Positions 61,152-64,000 of a DNA stretch of 64,000 bases are shown here, one piece after another. This stretch comes from an uncultured Muribaculaceae bacterium (GTDB lineage: Bacteria; Bacteroidota; Bacteroidia; Bacteroidales; Muribaculaceae), in the NCBI GenBank assembly GCA_910576775.1, contig CAJTJV010000001.1, positions 124,001-188,000 on the forward strand, in the 5' to 3' direction. A program made the position numbers and the translations under genes. The notes beneath the pieces are model-generated. The model made no database searches and was not told the DNA's origin. It was given only the letters and a program-made list of their open reading frames with translations. The first letter of the stretch is position 1; each line of letters opens with the position of its first letter.

Positions 61152-62801
61152 TTATCTGATTGCAGCTTTCAGAGGTCTGCGGTGGACATCGGTAACAATA
61201 AGATAGACACCGACAGGCAATTCTATTTCCATATTGTTCTCTATTGTTCCGATTTCACGTACAAGTCGCCCGGCCATGTCATATACCCGACATCCGGTCT
61301 GCGGTGCTGAACAGATGAACCGCACATAACCCTCGGCGATTGTAATTGCAAGGGGCTGGCCGGCGTCGACTCCTGTCACTCCGGCATGCTCCACAAATAT
61401 CACATTCGACATAGGCGAACGCACGCCGAGACATTCCGACTGCACGGTGTACGCTTCGCGGTCGGAGCCGTCGAAACCAAGAATTTCAAGATAATTGTTT
61501 TCGGAGACAAGTTCTTCGGTAAACACCTGTCCGCCTATGTAGCGTGTGCGCGTCACTACGAAATAATCTATCACGTCGTCAGCCGGAGCGCTCCAGTTGG
61601 CTGTATATCGATCGCTCATTATATCAGTTGGCGCATAAGCCGTACAAGCACCCAACACAGGGATCGGCTTGCATTCACCACTCAGGCGAACCGTGCGCGA
61701 GCCTGGAAAAGAACCCTGGAGAAGTATCTTTGAGCTATGCACGCCGATTTCAGTAGGCTTATAGTCAATTTTCAGCCAATATCCGTCGTCGGTGCATGCT
61801 TGCGATGCCGGAATGCTCGTCACAGTGGCGGAAAACATGGTATTGTCGCCACTCCATATAGAGGCAAGAACGGAGCCTTGCAGGTTCTTGCCTTTGATAA
61901 GGAGCTGTGCAGTCGCCGTATTTCCGAGAGCCACCTGATTGAATTGCAACTCCATATCTTTTACCGGAGCTATCAACTCGGGGTCTCCGACAGGATCCAC
62001 AACAATAGTGCCGGGAGTGAATTTCTCCCCTTTCTTGCTCCCCCATAGATAATCAGCAAGTTCCGGAAGGTCGATAAACGGATTACGATTGTTCTGAATC
62101 TGGAACACCGCTTCGTTGCGGTCTTTCTCTTTCTGACTCACGGGATCGGCATGGTGCCATTTCATCAGCAGGTCGATTGCCCATGGCTTTAGCGTGGGAT
62201 AATCGTTCTGACTCATCATATAAGTGTATTTCCATGTCAGATTCTGATAACAAGTCACCATATAGAAATATGTACGGGCAAAGTCTCCGAGATATTCCTC
62301 ATTCGGCTCGAATACCAGACGGGCGCTTCCGCCCTGACCGTTGACAGGATAGCCCACTTTCACGACACCATTGTCGAATGTCGCCTGAGCCACCTCTCCG
62401 AGAGGATAGTTGCTCTTGGCTGTATTAGCCTTCATTTCTGAAGGATAGAGATGATTTAGATCGACATATGCACTTACAGACGTAGAGCCGCCCCACCAGC
62501 TTTTCGGAAAAGAATGCTCCCTGTTAAGACCGCTGAACGATGGCGCATACAGCGGAATATCGGAATACATATCCCACCAGCGGTGCGAGTCAGGGTAGAC
62601 ATCGGTTTTCTGAAAATACGACGGCAATGCCGAATACGACGATATCTTGGTGAAACTTCTCACCAGATTGTAAATCGCCGTTTTAAGTTCTTCTTCGCTT
62701 AATCCGTTGAGAGAACTATAATAACCCGCCGGAGCTTCGGCAAATGTAAATATGGGAAGACTTGCTATTGCAAGCGCTGTCAGCAGATGTCTGATTTTCA
62801 T
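61152..62801 (-). CDS. Secreted endonuclease I family nuclease with type-IX-like tail
   Basis: This 549-residue protein starts at ATG 62801, with a signal peptide cleaved near FTFA-EA. The endonuclease I (DNase NucA/EndA-like) domain covers about residues 25-265. Its catalytic segment is NREHSFPKSWWGG, and the associated DLNHLYPSEMKANTAKSNYPLG and QNNRNPFIDLPELADYLW are typical. Beta-sandwich domains follow (about 280-480). The C-terminal 60 residues (YDMAGRLVREIGTIENN, then LPVGVYLIVTD) resemble a type A sorting domain. It probably degrades extracellular DNA or RNA for nutrition. Confidence 0.9.
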   Translation of the reverse strand: MKIRHLLTALAIASLPIFTFAEAPAGYYSSLNGLSEEELKTAIYNLVRSFTKISSYSALPSYFQKTDVYPDSHRWWDMYSDIPLYAPSFSGLNREHSFPKSWWGGSTSVSAYVDLNHLYPSEMKANTAKSNYPLGEVAQATFDNGVVKVGYPVNGQGGSARLVFEPNEEYLGDFARTYFYMVTCYQNLTWKYTYMMSQNDYPTLKPWAIDLLMKWHHADPVSQKEKDRNEAVFQIQNNRNPFIDLPELADYLWGSKKGEKFTPGTIVVDPVGDPELIAPVKDMELQFNQVALGNTATAQLLIKGKNLQGSVLASIWSGDNTMFSATVTSIPASQACTDDGYWLKIDYKPTEIGVHSSKILLQGSFPGSRTVRLSGECKPIPVLGACTAYAPTDIMSDRYTANWSAPADDVIDYFVVTRTRYIGGQVFTEELVSENNYLEILGFDGSDREAYTVQSECLGVRSPMSNVIFVEHAGVTGVDAGQPLAITIAEGYVRFICSAPQTGCRVYDMAGRLVREIGTIENNMEIELPVGVYLIVTDVHRRPLKAAIR

Positions 62802-62958
62802 AGGAATATCGGTTAAGACTATTGTTCGGCCGATTCGAGAAGCCAACATTAAAAAAACACAAATAGCGTTTCAAAGTTCAAATATGCCCGACATATTCTA
62901 TCAAACATGATAGCAAATGACATGCAGAGCACGGTTCACAGTGACAATGCCGGTTATG

Positions 62959-62966
62959 CAAAGTTA
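62959..62966 (-). promoter_or_regulatory. Candidate -7 element of the endonuclease I gene
   Basis: Minus-strand TAACTTTG (62966-62959) matches the -7 consensus, about 150 bases ahead of the start codon. No -33 TTTG is seen at the right distance. The rest of 62802-63048 holds nothing else recognised. Confidence 0.5.
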
Positions 62967-63024
62967 CAAATTTTTTCGTCTGCTTTAAGAATTAGAACAT
63001 AAAATGGTAAAAATCACCGCAAAG

Positions 63025-63056
63025 CTTGCATGATATCAACAAAAATTGTAAATTTG
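63025..63056 (+). promoter_or_regulatory. Promoter of the XRE-S24 regulator gene
   Basis: CTTG at 63025-63028 is followed after 20 bases by TAAATTTG (63049-63056), a good match. The leader before ATG 63082 is about 19 bases. A short palindromic operator was looked for but is not clear. Confidence 0.65.
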
Positions 63057-63081
63057 CATTGTCTCACAAGCAAAATCCGAT

Positions 63082-63759
63082 ATGAACACTAACAAGGACA
63101 ATATCGCCATGCCGACACCCTCGGCATCCATTACAGACCGGATAAAATATCTTATAAAACTTACACGCCACACTCAGGCGAGCTTCAGCGCACAGATTGG
63201 GGTCGACCCGGCAAGTCTTTCGCGTGTACTTGGCGGAAAGACTCCCCCGAGCGAAGGATTCATAAACCGTATCGTCGTTAACATGGGCGTCAGCAAAGAC
63301 TGGCTCGCCGACGGTTCCGACGTGCCCTTCCCGCGGCAAAGCAAAAATGTGAGTTCCGACGGCGCTCCGGTCTACAATATTGATGTAACAGCCGGCTCAA
63401 CACCATTATGTCGCGCCTTCACAGAGGAACATATCATAGGTTTTGTAAAGCTACCCGGACTGAACCCTGATCTCCCGATAGTTCGTGTCAGCGGCAATTC
63501 CATGCAACCAAGAATCACTCCGGGGAGCTACATATCAATCCGCAGCGTGCCTCTCGACGCCCCGATATCATGGGGCAGAATATACGTAGTGGTACTCCCT
63601 GATTTCCGCCTTGTAAAATACGTGCGCCGCAACGAGAATCCGGAAATGGTTACACTCCACAGCGCTAACCCGGAATTCGATGACATAGAAATTCGTCGCG
63701 ACAATATCGAAGCGCTCTATCTTGTCGAAAACATAATCAACCACGATTTCTTTTCATAA
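63082..63759 (+). CDS. XRE-family regulator with LexA-like S24 peptidase domain
   Basis: This 225-residue protein has an N-terminal helix-turn-helix (about residues 15-75, TQASFSAQIGVDPASLSRVL) and a C-terminal S24 domain. The catalytic dyad is complete: Ser140 in SGNSMQPRI and Lys179 in RLVKYVRR. An Ala104-Gly105 pair in DVTAGSTPL lies 35 residues before the serine, the position where LexA and lambda-type repressors cleave themselves. It could be an SOS-like or stress-responsive repressor. Target genes are not known, although rnhB follows 15 bases later on the same strand. Confidence 0.87.
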   Translation: MNTNKDNIAMPTPSASITDRIKYLIKLTRHTQASFSAQIGVDPASLSRVLGGKTPPSEGFINRIVVNMGVSKDWLADGSDVPFPRQSKNVSSDGAPVYNIDVTAGSTPLCRAFTEEHIIGFVKLPGLNPDLPIVRVSGNSMQPRITPGSYISIRSVPLDAPISWGRIYVVVLPDFRLVKYVRRNENPEMVTLHSANPEFDDIEIRRDNIEALYLVENIINHDFFS

Positions 63760-63774
63760 TATTTCTATATAAAA

Positions 63775-64000
63775 ATGAAAAAAGAGCCTCGCATAGCACT
63801 GCCGCCATGCATGCGATCCGGGATATCAGAGGCGGGCTGCGATGAAGCCGGTCGCGGCTGCCTCGCAGGTCCGGTTTTTGCCGCCGCAGTAATCCTCCCT
63901 GACGACTATTCCAACCCACTCGTAAACGATTCAAAGCAACTGTCGGAACACCGTCGCATGGAATTACGCCAAGAGATAATGGAAAAAGCCGTGGCTTGGG
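63775..64000 (+). CDS. rnhB: Ribonuclease HII (3' truncated by window)
   Basis: The frame starts at ATG 63775 and runs off the right edge of the window, leaving 75 residues. The RNase HII signature EAGCDEAGRGCLAGPVFAAA, with the first catalytic Asp-Glu pair, and the downstream NDSKQLSEHRR are clear. The enzyme cleaves RNA in RNA-DNA hybrids and single ribonucleotides in DNA. It starts 15 bases after the XRE-S24 gene, so a shared transcript is likely. Confidence 0.93.
   Translation, partial: MKKEPRIALPPCMRSGISEAGCDEAGRGCLAGPVFAAAVILPDDYSNPLVNDSKQLSEHRRMELRQEIMEKAVAW

Noticed and set aside
1..64000. CRISPR arrays, insertion sequences, prophage, integrases, toxin-antitoxin pairs and rRNA genes
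   Set aside because: These were looked for; no direct-repeat array, transposase, integrase, phage structural gene or rRNA was recognised in the window.

Overview
The window is a contiguous stretch of chromosome from a member of the Bacteroidales, most likely the Muribaculaceae (S24-7) or a close relative. The assignment is inferred from several things. Many genes are preceded by the Bacteroidetes-type promoter TTTG, 19-21 bases, TAnnTTTG. NuoC and NuoD are fused, and NuoE, NuoF and NuoG are absent. The ATP synthase order is atpDCBEFHAG. Both tRNA genes lack an encoded CCA end. Three proteins carry type-IX-like C-terminal tails, and an rSAM/lipoprotein gene pair is present. No phage, insertion sequence, CRISPR array or rRNA is seen.

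Layout. 1-2319: end of a DUF4105-type membrane protein gene, an OmpA-family lipoprotein and a TlpA-like thioredoxin protein. 2343-3589: S6-S18-L9 operon with a clear promoter and terminator. 3648-5185: a putative lipoprotein overlapping a radical SAM/SPASM enzyme. 5267-8501: L13-S9, S2-EF-Ts, tRNA-Arg(TCT), tRNA-Val(GAC). 8511-12523: a tiny ferredoxin, a secreted GH3 glycosidase and an AT-rich islet of small membrane proteins, one of them broken. 12532-29866: on the minus strand, one apparent transcription unit of 18 genes in which the whole F1Fo ATP synthase operon (atpDCBEFHAG) lies between nuoH and nuoI of an 11-subunit-type complex I operon (nuoA-B-CD-H ... I-J-K-L-M-N). 29950-34587: Wza-like exporter, Wzc-like kinase/co-polymerase and a candidate polymerase. 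34670-41621, all minus strand: an HD hydrolase coupled to ilvE, a rhomboid / EEP hydrolase / GT2 operon, a secreted EEP hydrolase and a secreted protein with a type-IX-like tail. 42019-44160: PpiD-like chaperone. 44257-44502: a nested inverted-repeat element. 44645-50505, minus strand: M3 peptidase, aspS, Nif3-like and zinc-ribbon coiled-coil genes. 50673-56183: a small membrane protein, secA, and an alkaline-phosphatase-fold protein that seems to have lost metal ligands. 56210-62801: a 1320-residue adhesin-like secreted protein, exonuclease III and a secreted endonuclease I. 63082-64000: a LexA-like (XRE-S24) regulator and the start of rnhB.

Most of the window is housekeeping: translation, respiration, protein export and envelope biogenesis. 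The most striking points are the nesting of ATP synthase inside the complex I operon, the uncharacterised rSAM/lipoprotein pair, the degenerate phosphatase next to secA, and the nested hairpin element near 44.4 kb. All functional calls come from reading motifs by eye. No database search or computation was run.
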